DNA of 64,000 bases. Origin: Geobacteraceae bacterium. GTDB lineage: Bacteria > Desulfobacterota > Desulfuromonadia > Desulfuromonadales > BM103. The stretch is from positions 28,421 to 92,420 of the forward strand of contig JAHEDT010000007.1 of NCBI GenBank assembly GCA_024641085.1. The letters are read 5' to 3'. A program made the position numbers and the translations under genes. This document shows, piece after piece, positions 9,049 to 18,054 of this stretch (the stretch's first letter is position 1; each line of letters begins with the position of its first letter). The notes beneath the pieces were generated by a model. The model ran no database searches. It was not told where the DNA came from and saw only the letters and a program-made list of their open reading frames with translations.

Positions 9049-10224
9049 ATGAAGATCACGGGGCTCAAAAGCTATGTCGTCAACGCGCATATGCGCAACT
9101 GGATATTCATCAGGGTGGAAACGGATCAACCCGGCCTGTACGGTTGGGGGGAGGCGACCCTCGAATGGAAAACCCGGGCGGTGGTCGGAGCGCTGCAGGA
9201 CCTGGAGCCGCTGATCCTGGGGCAGGACCCGCGCCAGATCAACCAGTTGGTGCGGATCATGAAAAAACAAAGCTTCTGGCGGCTCGGGGCGATCGGCTCG
9301 AGCGCCGTCTCCGGGATTGAAATCGCTCTTTGGGATATATTTGGCAAGTCCCTGGGACAGCCGGTCTGGCAACTGCTGGGCGGCAAGGTGCGTGACCGGG
9401 TCAAGGTCTACACCCATCTCGGCATGGGACAGATGGAAGCCGTCTATGAGACGCTCGATGAAGACCCGCTGATCGCGCGCGCCGCGGCAGTACAAAAACA
9501 TGGCTATACAGCCATCAAGATCGTCAATATTCCCTACACCCACTACACCGCGAGCCTGCCGGAGCTGGACAAGGTGGCCCGGATGATGGCGCGGTTGCGT
9601 GAAGCGCTGGGTGACGAGTGCGCCATCATGGTCGACTTCCACGGTCGCCCCGCCTCGGCGCGCACCGCGCTGCAGTACATCGAAGCGCTCGCCCCGGCAC
9701 GGCCGCTGTTCGTCGAGGAACCGGTCCAACCCGGGGATACCGCCGGCCTGGCATTCATCCGCGAACGTTCACCCGTCCCGGTCGCATCGGGAGAGCGGCT
9801 GATCGACCTGGCCGATTTCGAAAGCCTTTTTGCCGCTCGGGCGGTTGATATCGCGCAACCTGACCTGTGTCATTGCGGGGGGATTGCCGAGGCCAGGAAA
9901 ATTGCTGCGATGGCCGAGGCGGTCGGAATCGGTATCGCTCCGCACAATCCTGCCGGGCCGGTCGCCGGGGCCGCAGCCCTGCATTTCGCCATTGCAACGC
10001 CGAACCATGTGATTCAGGAGGAGATGGTCGGCGCAGTCCCCTGGTATCACCAGGTCGTCACGCAGACCCCGGTGAGGATGGTGGATGGTTGCTGGACGAT
10101 TCCGACAGGTCCCGGCCTTGGCATCGAGATCGACCTGGAGGAGGCGGCCAGGCATCCTTTCGAGCAGGAGCCGCTCCACCCGGCCCATGCCAAGGTCAAC
10201 GACGGGACCATCGTCGACTGGTAG
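9049..10224 (+). CDS. dgoD: D-galactonate dehydratase-like enolase-superfamily enzyme
   Basis: A 391-residue protein close in length and motifs to DgoD. Metal ligands D196, E223 and E249 and the acid/base pair H198 and H299 align with E. coli D183, E209, E235, H185 and H285. The wording MVDFHGR, PLFVEEPV and QPDLCHCGGI is DgoD-like. It would convert D-galactonate, or a related aldonate, to 2-keto-3-deoxy-galactonate, the substrate of the DgoK and DgoA encoded at 3730 and 4626. GAGGA precedes the ATG. Exact substrate is inferred from the cluster; gluconate or another aldonate is possible. Confidence 0.85.
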   Translation: MKITGLKSYVVNAHMRNWIFIRVETDQPGLYGWGEATLEWKTRAVVGALQDLEPLILGQDPRQINQLVRIMKKQSFWRLGAIGSSAVSGIEIALWDIFGKSLGQPVWQLLGGKVRDRVKVYTHLGMGQMEAVYETLDEDPLIARAAAVQKHGYTAIKIVNIPYTHYTASLPELDKVARMMARLREALGDECAIMVDFHGRPASARTALQYIEALAPARPLFVEEPVQPGDTAGLAFIRERSPVPVASGERLIDLADFESLFAARAVDIAQPDLCHCGGIAEARKIAAMAEAVGIGIAPHNPAGPVAGAAALHFAIATPNHVIQEEMVGAVPWYHQVVTQTPVRMVDGCWTIPTGPGLGIEIDLEEAARHPFEQEPLHPAHAKVNDGTIVDW

Positions 10225-10298
10225 GGCAGGTCATCACCCATCAGCAGATGCACGGTCAGCGGCCAAACTGGCCTTATCATACGGTTTAAGGAGTCAAC

Positions 10299-10985
10299 AT
10301 GAATAAATCAGGCGGCAGCATCACGATCGTTCATACCAGCTTCGTCTCTGTTCAGGACCTCACGGCGCTGTTCAAGGAAATCGGTCCTGAAATCCAGGTC
10401 CGTCACATCGTCGACGACAGCCTGCTGCCGGAAGTCCTGGCCCATGGCGGTGTGACCAGGGCAGTGGCCAGCCGGCTCTGTGCCTACTATCGTGCGGCGC
10501 AGGAATCGGGCGCCGATCTGGTCTTCAACCAGTGCTCCTCGGTGGGGGAGGCGGCCGATCTCGCTGCACAACTGATCGATACGCCGGTGGTCAAGGTCGA
10601 CCAGGCCATGGCACGCACCGCGTGCGAGACGGGCCAGCGTATCGCCGTGGCCGCAACCCTCGAGACCACACTCGGCCCGACCTGCCGCCTGATTGAAAAC
10701 ACCGCCCGGCTCATGGGGAAACAGGTCCATGTCGAGCGGCTTCTGATCAAGGGTGCCTTCGAGCAGCTGACTTCCGGGAATCGGTCCAGGCATAACGAAA
10801 TGGTGCTCGAGGCCATCAAGGGGGTCCTCTCCCGTGTCGATGTGGTGGTCTGTGCCCAGGGGAGCATGGTCGCGATTCTCCCTGAACTGGGTGAAACGTC
10901 GGTACCGGTGCTTACCAGCCCACGCTCGGGGGTGACTGATGCCGTCGCTGAATTGAGAAAAATCGTGGCGGAAAAGTATAATTGA
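10299..10985 (+). CDS. Aspartate/glutamate/hydantoin racemase family protein
   Basis: A 228-residue protein with the two-cysteine active-site pattern of the Asp/Glu racemase superfamily: FNQCSSVGEAA in the N-terminal half and VVVCAQGSMVAIL in the C-terminal half. TSPRSGV near the end is also family-like. TAAGGAG lies 6 bp before the ATG. These enzymes isomerise amino acids, hydantoins or maleate by cofactor-free proton transfer. No amino-acid genes are nearby, so in this sugar-acid run it may act on a sugar acid or its lactone; that is speculation. A small GGCCA/TGGCC stem sits just upstream at about 10261-10273. Confidence 0.8.
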   Translation: MNKSGGSITIVHTSFVSVQDLTALFKEIGPEIQVRHIVDDSLLPEVLAHGGVTRAVASRLCAYYRAAQESGADLVFNQCSSVGEAADLAAQLIDTPVVKVDQAMARTACETGQRIAVAATLETTLGPTCRLIENTARLMGKQVHVERLLIKGAFEQLTSGNRSRHNEMVLEAIKGVLSRVDVVVCAQGSMVAILPELGETSVPVLTSPRSGVTDAVAELRKIVAEKYN

Positions 10986-11027
10986 GTTATCCGACACATA
11001 AAGATTAGACAGCAAAGGAGCGCAACG

Positions 11028-12620
11028 ATGACGATAACCGGTAAACTGTTGATTAACGGTGAATGGATCGACGGACAGGCAGGAAGTTATAGGGCGGTTG
11101 ATCCTGCAACGGGGCAAGAGCTGTCCCCGGCACTCGGCAAGGCCTCGACCGAGCAGGTCAAACAGGCGGTTGCCGCCGCCGAAGCTGCCAGCAGTACCTT
11201 CCGGCGCATGTCTGTTCAAAAGCGTGCCGGCTTCCTGCGTGCCTGTGCCGAAGAGATCATGGCACTCGGGGAGCCCCTGGTGGAACGGGCGATGGCGGAA
11301 ACCGGCCTGCCCAGGGCCCGCATAGAAGGGGAGCGTGGCCGCACCTGCGGGCAGTTGAACCTGTTCGCCGACACGATTCTCAAGGGCGATTTCCTCGATG
11401 TGCGCATTGATACGGCGCTGCCCGATCGCCAGCCGCTGCCTCGTCCCGACCTGCGCTACATGAATCAGGCCATCGGCCCGGTGGTCGTGTTCGGTGCCAG
11501 CAACTTCCCTCTCGCGTTTTCCGTGGCCGGAGGCGATACGGCATCGGCCCTGGCAGCTGGCTGCCCGGTTCTGGTCAAGGGACATTCTTCGCACCCCGGA
11601 ACCAGCGAGTTGGTGGCCCAGGCGATTGCCAAAGCCGCCAGGGTGACTGGCATGCCGGCCGGCGCCTTCTCCCTGCTGATGGGTTCGGGCCGTGAAGTCG
11701 GGACGGCTCTGGTCAGTGCCCCCGAGGTGAAAGCCGTTGGTTTTACCGGTTCTTTTGCCGGCGGCATGACCCTGGTCAGACTGGCCGCCGAACGGCCGGA
11801 ACCGATTCCGGTTTTCACCGAGATGGGCAGCCTCAATCCTGTGGTCCTGCTCCCTGAGGCTCTGGACAGGGATGCCGAGAAGCTCGCCGAAGGGTTCATC
11901 GGTTCACTCAATATGGGGGTCGGCCAGTTCTGCACCAATCCCGGGCTGGTCCTGGGGATCGGAAGCCCGGCCCTCGATCGGTTTGTCGCCTCCGCAGCCC
12001 GACACCTGGCCCAGCAGCCCGCCGGGGTCATGCTCAATGAAGGAATCCGGCAGGCTTACTCCCAGGGTGTCGCCAGCATCTCGAGCCAACCCGGAGTGAA
12101 CAAGACGGCGGTCGGCGAGGAACCGGAAGGGAAGTCGGGTTTCTGCGGGCAGCCGACGCTGTTGACCGTCTCCGCGACTGATTTTATTGCCAATCATGCC
12201 CTGGCCGAGGAAATGTTCGGCCCGGCCTCCCTGTTGGTCAGTTGCCGTAATTCAGGCGAACTGCTGGCCGCGCTCAAGAGTCTCGGCGGACAGCTGACCG
12301 GAACCATCCATGCGGCCGCAGGGGAGATGGCCGGTTACGACGAATTGATCGACGTCCTGTCACAGCGGGTGGGGCGGCTGCTGGTGAACGGCTTCCCGAC
12401 CGGGGTGGAGGTCTGTCACGCCATGAACCATGGCGGACCCTTCCCGGCGACCAGCGACGTCCGTTTCACCTCGGTGGGGACCGCGGCAATTCAGCGTTTC
12501 CTGCGCCCGATCTGTCTGCAGAACTACCCGGGGGACCTGTTCCCGGAACCTCTGCAGGACAGCAACCCGCTGAACATCTGGCGGCTGGTCAACGGTGAAC
12601 TGAGTAAAGCGGCTCTTTAA
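11028..12620 (+). CDS. 2-oxoglutarate semialdehyde (2,5-dioxovalerate) dehydrogenase
   Basis: A 530-residue aldehyde dehydrogenase. Its length and wording (GASNFPLAFSVAGGDTASAL, PVLVKGHSSHPGTSE) match the NADP-linked alpha-ketoglutaric semialdehyde dehydrogenase branch. Glu265 (FTEMGSLNP) and Cys302 (GQFCTNPG) are the expected general base and nucleophile. The enzyme closes the non-phosphorylative pentonate or aldarate routes by making 2-oxoglutarate. Its presence with FAH/AraD1 proteins and dehydratases shows that this cluster probably has such a route beside the KDPGal split. AAAGGAG precedes the ATG by 7 bp. Confidence 0.87.
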   Translation: MTITGKLLINGEWIDGQAGSYRAVDPATGQELSPALGKASTEQVKQAVAAAEAASSTFRRMSVQKRAGFLRACAEEIMALGEPLVERAMAETGLPRARIEGERGRTCGQLNLFADTILKGDFLDVRIDTALPDRQPLPRPDLRYMNQAIGPVVVFGASNFPLAFSVAGGDTASALAAGCPVLVKGHSSHPGTSELVAQAIAKAARVTGMPAGAFSLLMGSGREVGTALVSAPEVKAVGFTGSFAGGMTLVRLAAERPEPIPVFTEMGSLNPVVLLPEALDRDAEKLAEGFIGSLNMGVGQFCTNPGLVLGIGSPALDRFVASAARHLAQQPAGVMLNEGIRQAYSQGVASISSQPGVNKTAVGEEPEGKSGFCGQPTLLTVSATDFIANHALAEEMFGPASLLVSCRNSGELLAALKSLGGQLTGTIHAAAGEMAGYDELIDVLSQRVGRLLVNGFPTGVEVCHAMNHGGPFPATSDVRFTSVGTAAIQRFLRPICLQNYPGDLFPEPLQDSNPLNIWRLVNGELSKAAL

Positions 12621-12743
12621 CGGGGCAGACAAAGCCGGTCGACGGTGCCCCTGCCAGCAGCGCAGTGCGACTAAAAGACGCCATATCATCGCTGACCCGG
12701 CTGTTGTTGAATTGTGCGAGTTTTCAGGAGAAGGAGGTTCCCC

Positions 12744-13928
12744 ATGTTTCCTCCGCTGAGTGGCAGCACTGTGCTGCCCGAGGATGCTGCAGTTGCCACG
12801 CTGATCGGTCGTGCCTGGGTTCCGGGTCGGATTGCCGGCCCGGCCGTGGTCGTGATACGAGGTACAGAGGTCTTTGACATCAGCACCATGGCGCCGACCG
12901 TCGCTAATCTACTGGAAGACGATAAACTGGTGCAGTCCCTGCACAGCTGCCAGGGACTGCGCCTCGGCAGCGTGGATGAACTGCTGGCCAACAGCGCGGC
13001 CGATGCCCGGGTTCCTGGTCTGCCCTATTTCCTGGCGCCGGTCGACCTCCAGGCGATCAAGGCGTGCGGAGTGACTTTCGCCGTCAGCATGCTGGAAAGG
13101 GTGATCGAGGAGCAGGCCAAAGGGGTTCCCGCCGAGGCGGAGAAAATCCGCACGACCATCAATCAGGAGATCGGCGGCGATATCGCGGCAGTGAAGCCAG
13201 GTTCGGCCGAAGCCGGTCGCCTTAAAGATGCTCTGATATCCCGTGGACTCTGGTCGCAGTACCTGGAGGTCGGCATCGGCCCTTACGCCGAGGTCTTTAC
13301 CAAGGCCCAGCCGATGTCGGCCGTCGGCATCGGTGCTGAAGTCGGCATCCACCCGGAATCGACCTGGAATAATCCGGAACCTGAGGTCGTTTTGATCGTC
13401 AACTCGAGGGGGCAGATCGTCGGTGTCACTCTCGGCAACGATGTCAACCTGCGTGATTTCGAAGGGCGCAGCGCTCTGCTGCTCGGTCGAGCCAAGGACA
13501 ACAACGCCTCGACCGCCCTGGGACCTTTTATTCGCTTGTTTGATGATAACTTCAGCCTTGACCAGGTCCGCCGACTGGAGGTGCAGTTGAAAATCGAGGG
13601 AGAGGACGGGTTCGCACTTGCCGATAGCAGCTCGATGGCAATGATCAGCCGCGATCCGGTTGACCTGGTGAAACAGACGATCAGCCGGAATCACCAGTAT
13701 CCGGACGGGTTGGCCCTGTTTACCGGCACCATGTTTGCGCCGACCCACGATCGTGACACCCCCGGGTCGGGGTTCACCCACAAGATTGGCGACGTTGTTA
13801 CCATTGCAACCCCGCAGCTGGGTGCCCTGGTGAACCGGGTTAATCTGACCACAGCAGTTGCACCCTGGGATTTCGGTACAGGAAAATTGATGCAGAACCT
13901 CGCTAACCGAGGCTTACTACAGAACTGA
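12744..13928 (+). CDS. Fumarylacetoacetate hydrolase family protein
   Basis: A 394-residue protein of the long FAH-family type seen in sugar-acid clusters. Recognisable segments are VTFAVSMLERVIEEQ, the GAEVGIHPESTWNNPEPEVVLIVNSRG block with metal-binding acidic residues, TLGNDVNLRDFEGRSALLLGRAKDNNAS and a C-terminal TGTMFAPT. AAGGAGG is 5 bp before the ATG at 12744; an upstream in-frame start at 12714 has no ribosome site. The family cleaves C-C bonds or hydrates/dehydrates 2-keto-3-deoxy acids. In this position it probably handles a 2-keto-3-deoxy pentonate or hexonate feeding the semialdehyde dehydrogenase encoded just before it. Confidence 0.83.
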   Translation: MFPPLSGSTVLPEDAAVATLIGRAWVPGRIAGPAVVVIRGTEVFDISTMAPTVANLLEDDKLVQSLHSCQGLRLGSVDELLANSAADARVPGLPYFLAPVDLQAIKACGVTFAVSMLERVIEEQAKGVPAEAEKIRTTINQEIGGDIAAVKPGSAEAGRLKDALISRGLWSQYLEVGIGPYAEVFTKAQPMSAVGIGAEVGIHPESTWNNPEPEVVLIVNSRGQIVGVTLGNDVNLRDFEGRSALLLGRAKDNNASTALGPFIRLFDDNFSLDQVRRLEVQLKIEGEDGFALADSSSMAMISRDPVDLVKQTISRNHQYPDGLALFTGTMFAPTHDRDTPGSGFTHKIGDVVTIATPQLGALVNRVNLTTAVAPWDFGTGKLMQNLANRGLLQN

Positions 13929-13942
13929 AAAGGAGAGCCAAG

Positions 13943-14584
13943 ATGGTTAAGCAAAAAGAGACGATGCAGGATATCCTGACCCTTTCACCGGTGATCCCCG
14001 TGCTCGCGATTAAAGACGTCGACCAGGCTGTCCCGCTGGCCAGGGCGCTGGTCAGTGGCGGCCTGAAGGTTATCGAGGTCACCCTGCGCACGCCCTGCGC
14101 CCTCGATGCGATAAGACGTATTGCCGAACAGGTGGAAGACGCCTACCTCGGTGCCGGTACCGTCCTGAACGAACATGATCTTGAAATGGCGCAAAGTGCC
14201 GGTGCACGGTTTGCGGTCAGCCCCGGTGCGACAGCCGCGCTGCTGCAAGCCGCCAAGCGCAGTGGCTTGCCTTTCCTGCCCGGGGTCGCTACCTCATCGG
14301 AAATCATGGCTGCCCTCGAGACGGGATTAAACTGCCTGAAGTTTTTCCCGGCGGAAGCCGCTGGCGGTATTGCCATGCTCAAGTCCTTCAGCGGGCCCTT
14401 CCCAGGAGTCCGGTTCTGCCCGACCGGCGGCATCCGCGAGGAGACTCTTGCCACCTATCTCGCCCTGGGCAATGTCGCTGCGGTTGGCGGTACCTGGCTG
14501 GCACCGGCCGATCTCCTTGCGCGCAAAGAGTGGGGCAAGATTCAGAACCTGGCTGAACGCGCACTGGAAATATCACGAAGATAA
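13943..14584 (+). CDS. eda: 2-dehydro-3-deoxy-phosphogluconate aldolase
   Basis: A 213-residue class I aldolase of the Eda type. VIPVLAI, IEVTLRTPCALDAI, YLGAGTV, VSPG and LKFFPAEAAGG (Schiff-base lysine) are visible, followed by the phosphate-binding PTGGI and VGGTWLAP. It splits KDPG to pyruvate and glyceraldehyde-3-phosphate. It may serve both this cluster and the kduI-kduD-kdgK regulon at 20-32 kb, which makes KDPG but has no aldolase of its own. AAAGGAG lies before the ATG, 14 bp after the FAH gene. It is distinct from the DgoA-type aldolase at 4626. Confidence 0.92.
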   Translation: MVKQKETMQDILTLSPVIPVLAIKDVDQAVPLARALVSGGLKVIEVTLRTPCALDAIRRIAEQVEDAYLGAGTVLNEHDLEMAQSAGARFAVSPGATAALLQAAKRSGLPFLPGVATSSEIMAALETGLNCLKFFPAEAAGGIAMLKSFSGPFPGVRFCPTGGIREETLATYLALGNVAAVGGTWLAPADLLARKEWGKIQNLAERALEISRR

Positions 14585-14619
14585 ATCTTTGACGATGCTG
14601 CCCAAGAGGAAAAAATCAC

Positions 14620-15393
14620 ATGTTCCGTAAAAACGCGCTGAAGAAAAAATTGCTGGCAGGAGAGTCATCGCTCTCCTGCTGGCTGCACATGGCGAGCCCG
14701 ATTGCCGCCGAAATCGTCTCTCTGGCAGGTTACGACAGCACGATTATCGACCTCGAACACGGCCCCATGGACTACCTGGCTGCCACCCACCTGATGCAGG
14801 CGATGGGTGCGTCGGCAATCAGTCCGATCATCCGCGTCCCCTGGAACGACCCGGTCGAAATCAAGCGGGCCCTGGATACCGGCACCGAGGGAGTCATGAT
14901 CCCGAGTGTCGACACGCCACAAGCGGCCCGTGCTGCGGCTGCCGCCTGCCACTACCCGCCGCGCGGCATCAGGGGCGCGGCTCACATCCTCAACCGGGCA
15001 TCCTCCTACGGGCTCGAGAGCCAACGCTACCTTGCCGAAGCCGGCCGGGAACTGCTGTTGATCTGCCAGGTGGAAAGCCTCGAAGCCGTTGCCAATATTG
15101 AGCAGATCGTCGCCATCGACGGCATCGATATGCTGTTTGTCGGCCCGGTCGACCTCTCAGGCAGCGCTGGCGGCGTAGCCGATTTCACCAACCCTGCATT
15201 CGTAGAGGCGCGGGGCAGGGCGGAAGCTGTCATTTGCGGGAGCGACAAGCTGCTGGGTGGGCTCCCGATCCCCGGAGACAGTCCTCGGGACATGTTCGCA
15301 CGCGGCTATAATTTTGTTGCGGCCTCCTCGGACGTGTTGATGCTGCGTGATGCCGCGATAAACCATCTCAGGCAGAACAGCCCCCTTGGTTAA
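14620..15393 (+). CDS. HpcH/HpaI (2-dehydro-3-deoxyglucarate type) aldolase
   Basis: A 257-residue class II, metal-dependent aldolase. The DLEHGPMDY motif, GVMIPSVDT (metal and pyruvate-binding strand), PPRGIRGAA and ICQVESLEAV with a metal-binding Glu are all family landmarks, and MLFVGPVDLSGS ends the barrel. GarL and HpaI members cleave 2-keto-3-deoxy-glucarate or related compounds to pyruvate plus an aldehyde such as tartronate semialdehyde. The beta-hydroxyacid dehydrogenases at 6426 and 15514 could then reduce or oxidise the products. GAGGAAA precedes the start. The exact substrate is not determined. Confidence 0.85.
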   Translation: MFRKNALKKKLLAGESSLSCWLHMASPIAAEIVSLAGYDSTIIDLEHGPMDYLAATHLMQAMGASAISPIIRVPWNDPVEIKRALDTGTEGVMIPSVDTPQAARAAAAACHYPPRGIRGAAHILNRASSYGLESQRYLAEAGRELLLICQVESLEAVANIEQIVAIDGIDMLFVGPVDLSGSAGGVADFTNPAFVEARGRAEAVICGSDKLLGGLPIPGDSPRDMFARGYNFVAASSDVLMLRDAAINHLRQNSPLG

Positions 15394-15513
15394 TCCTGAG
15401 AAAGAGTCCTTAAAACAGTCACTTAGCTTGTCAGTGCCAGTTCTTTGAGAACCGGCAAGACATCAGGATGCATAGCCCTGCCAGGCAGGTCGGAACATGT
15501 GGAGAAGTGTGTA

Positions 15514-16431
15514 ATGAACAGCGATTCGATTGGTCCGGTTGGTGTGGTCGGGCTTGGTTCAATGGGGATGGGCACCGCGCTTGCCCTCAAGGATGCCGGC
15601 ATCGACGCGGTCGGCTTCGATGTCAGCGCTGGAGCCCGCCAGCAGTTTCTTGACTCCGGCGGCCGCGTGGCGGACAACCCTGCAGAGGTCGCCCGGCACT
15701 GTGCAATCGTGTTGACGGTGGTGGTCAATTCCCATCAGGTCGATGCGGTCCTGTTCGGTCCGGGTGGCGTTGTCGAACTCATGCCACGGGGGGGGCTCGT
15801 CGTTCAGTGTGCGACCGTCGCCCCAAGTTACGCCCGTGCCCTCGGCGAGCGTCTGGCCGTAACCGGCATTGGGCTGCTGGACGCCCCGATCAGTGGTGGC
15901 GCGGCCAAGGCCCGCCAGGGGCAGCTCTCGGTAATGGCTTCCGGCAGCGATGCCTGCTTTCGGCAGGCCGCTGCAGTTCTTGATGCCATGGCCGGAAAGG
16001 TTTATCGCCTCGGTGATGCTCCCGGGATCGGCTCCAGTGTCAAGCTGGTCAACCAGCACCTCGCCGGGATTCATATTGCGGCGGCCGCCGAGGCCATGGC
16101 ATTGGGAATTCGCATGGGGCTCGACCCGGACGTGCTCTATGAGGTGATCAGCAACAGTGCCGGGAACTCCTGGATGTTCGAAAACCGCGTCCCGCATATC
16201 CTCAAGGGCGATTATACTCCGTTCAGTGCCGTCGATATCTTCGTCAAGGATCTCGGTATTGTGAATTCCACCGGCTGCGAATTGACCCTGCCGTTGCCTG
16301 TCGCCACGACGGCCCTGCAGCAGTTCATGGCGGCCAGTGCAGCGGGGCACGGCCGCGAGGATGATGCCGCCGTCATCAAGGTTTACCAGCACCTGGCCGG
16401 CCTCAAACTCCCCGGGAGCGACAACGATTGA
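15514..16431 (+). CDS. ltnD: L-threonate dehydrogenase-like NAD-dependent oxidoreductase
   Basis: A 305-residue beta-hydroxyacid dehydrogenase: GVVGLGSMGMGTALAL is the nucleotide-binding motif, DAPISGGAAKARQGQL the substrate loop and GSSVKLVNQHLAGIHIA carries the catalytic lysine. The pairing with a DUF1537 four-carbon acid sugar kinase downstream is the arrangement of the LtnD/LtnK threonate pathway, in which LtnD oxidises L-threonate at C2. The symbol rests on that pairing and the motifs and is not proven. Start 15514 has GGAGAAG upstream; in-frame starts further upstream lack a ribosome site. The 120-bp gap before the gene shows no clear terminator. Confidence 0.77.
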   Translation: MNSDSIGPVGVVGLGSMGMGTALALKDAGIDAVGFDVSAGARQQFLDSGGRVADNPAEVARHCAIVLTVVVNSHQVDAVLFGPGGVVELMPRGGLVVQCATVAPSYARALGERLAVTGIGLLDAPISGGAAKARQGQLSVMASGSDACFRQAAAVLDAMAGKVYRLGDAPGIGSSVKLVNQHLAGIHIAAAAEAMALGIRMGLDPDVLYEVISNSAGNSWMFENRVPHILKGDYTPFSAVDIFVKDLGIVNSTGCELTLPLPVATTALQQFMAASAAGHGREDDAAVIKVYQHLAGLKLPGSDND

Positions 16432-16472
16432 CGTCAGCATGGCCTGCGAAGTCACGACTTGTGGAGGGAAAG

Positions 16473-17918
16473 ATGGTTTCAACCGGCACACAGCAAATCC
16501 TCAAAGATGAAATGTTCGCCCAGCTTCCCGTGCTGGCTTCCAGGGAGGATCTGCTCCCGCAGCTTCGTGAGGCGGTCCGACGCTCGGCGAGAAAAGTCGT
16601 CGTGCTTGATGATGACCCGACCGGCTCGCAAACCGTGCATGGAATCGATGTCCTGACCGGCTGGGAGGTCGAGGACCTGCAGAAGGCGCTGCTGAGCGGG
16701 CCCAGCCTGTTCTTCATCCTCACCAACACCAGGAGCTTTGATACAGATAAAGCCCGGTCGATCAACACCGACATCGGGCGCAATCTCTGCCGGGCCGCCA
16801 GCATGGCCGGCGTAGAATTCGACATCATCAGCCGCGGCGATTCAACCTTGCGCGGACATTATCCGGATGAACTTGACGCGCTTGAGGAGGTGCTGCACAA
16901 GGAAACCGGCATCAACTTCGATGGCCAACTCCTGATACCGGCATTTTTCGAAGGCGGTCGTTTCACTGTTGATGATATTCACTATGTTCAGGAAGGGGCC
17001 CATTTGGTCCCGGCGGGAGAAACCGAGTTCGCCAGGGACGCCGTCTTCGGTTATCGGCATTCTCACCTGGCCCGTTATATTGAAGAAAAAACCGGTGGCC
17101 GCGTGAAGGCCGCCGATGTGGCCAGCATCAGCCTGGCAGCCCTGCGTCAAGGCGGCCCGGAACGGGTTTGCGAATTGCTGATGCGGGTCTCCGGCAACCA
17201 ACGGGTGGTCGTCAATGCCACTGGCTACAAAGACCTGGAGATCTTTGTTCTCGGGCTCCTTAAGGCTGAAGCGGCCGGGAAGCGCTTCCTGACTCGATCT
17301 AGCGCGTCCTTCGTGAAAATGCGTGGAGCGGTCACTCAACGTTCCTACCTGGGGAACAAAGAGATTGAACTGCCCGGACATTCTGCCATGGGAGGCCTCG
17401 TGGTGGTCGGCTCCTATGTCGGCAAAACAACTGCGCAGATTGCGGCCGCAAAACAGGTTGACAACCTCCAGTGCCTGGAACTCGACGTTCATCAACTACT
17501 CGATGATGAATCTCGTGCTGCAGCAGTCGGGCATGCTTGTGACGTGATTCATCGGGCCATTCGGAACGGTACCGATATCATGGTCTACACCAGTCGAACC
17601 CTGGTCAAGAAAGATGATGTGCAGGGCAACCTCAGTGTCGGGCAGAGGGTTTCCACGGCACTGGTCGAGATTGTTGAAAAACTCGAGGTGACACCCCGTT
17701 TCCTGATTGCCAAGGGTGGCATTACCAGCAGCGATCTGGCCACCGAAGCTCTAGGTGTCAAGTCTGCCAGGGTGCTGGGACAGGTTTGCCCGGGCGTTTC
17801 CGTATGGCGGTTGGGTGAGGAAACCAAGTTCCCCGGACTGCCCTATGTCGTTTTCCCCGGGAACGTTGGGAATGCTGAGAATCTCGCCCAGGTGATTTTA
17901 CTTCTGAAAGGCGGTTGA
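16473..17918 (+). CDS. Four-carbon acid sugar kinase (DUF1537 family)
   Basis: A 481-residue kinase of the OtnK/DtnK/LtnK family. The N-terminal domain has VVLDDDPTGSQTVHG and the SRGDSTLRGHYPDEL motif, both diagnostic; the C-terminal nucleotide-binding domain has FLIAKGGITSSDLATEAL and FPGNVG. It phosphorylates a 2- or 3-keto four-carbon acid made from threonate or erythronate by the dehydrogenase just upstream. GGAGGG lies before the ATG at 16473. The class II aldolase and isomerase that normally complete this pathway are not in the window. This is the last gene of the run; no terminator was found after it. Confidence 0.87.
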   Translation: MVSTGTQQILKDEMFAQLPVLASREDLLPQLREAVRRSARKVVVLDDDPTGSQTVHGIDVLTGWEVEDLQKALLSGPSLFFILTNTRSFDTDKARSINTDIGRNLCRAASMAGVEFDIISRGDSTLRGHYPDELDALEEVLHKETGINFDGQLLIPAFFEGGRFTVDDIHYVQEGAHLVPAGETEFARDAVFGYRHSHLARYIEEKTGGRVKAADVASISLAALRQGGPERVCELLMRVSGNQRVVVNATGYKDLEIFVLGLLKAEAAGKRFLTRSSASFVKMRGAVTQRSYLGNKEIELPGHSAMGGLVVVGSYVGKTTAQIAAAKQVDNLQCLELDVHQLLDDESRAAAVGHACDVIHRAIRNGTDIMVYTSRTLVKKDDVQGNLSVGQRVSTALVEIVEKLEVTPRFLIAKGGITSSDLATEALGVKSARVLGQVCPGVSVWRLGEETKFPGLPYVVFPGNVGNAENLAQVILLLKGG

Positions 17919-18054
17919 CGCTACGCGGGTCAATTCCAGGCGCCATTGCAGTGTGATGTCGGCAATCGCTTCACCCCATAGCGCCGGTAAACGGGGGGCC
18001 TTGTCCTCGAGTTGATGGTGGCCGGCCAATATTTGCATCAAGATAGATATTAAC

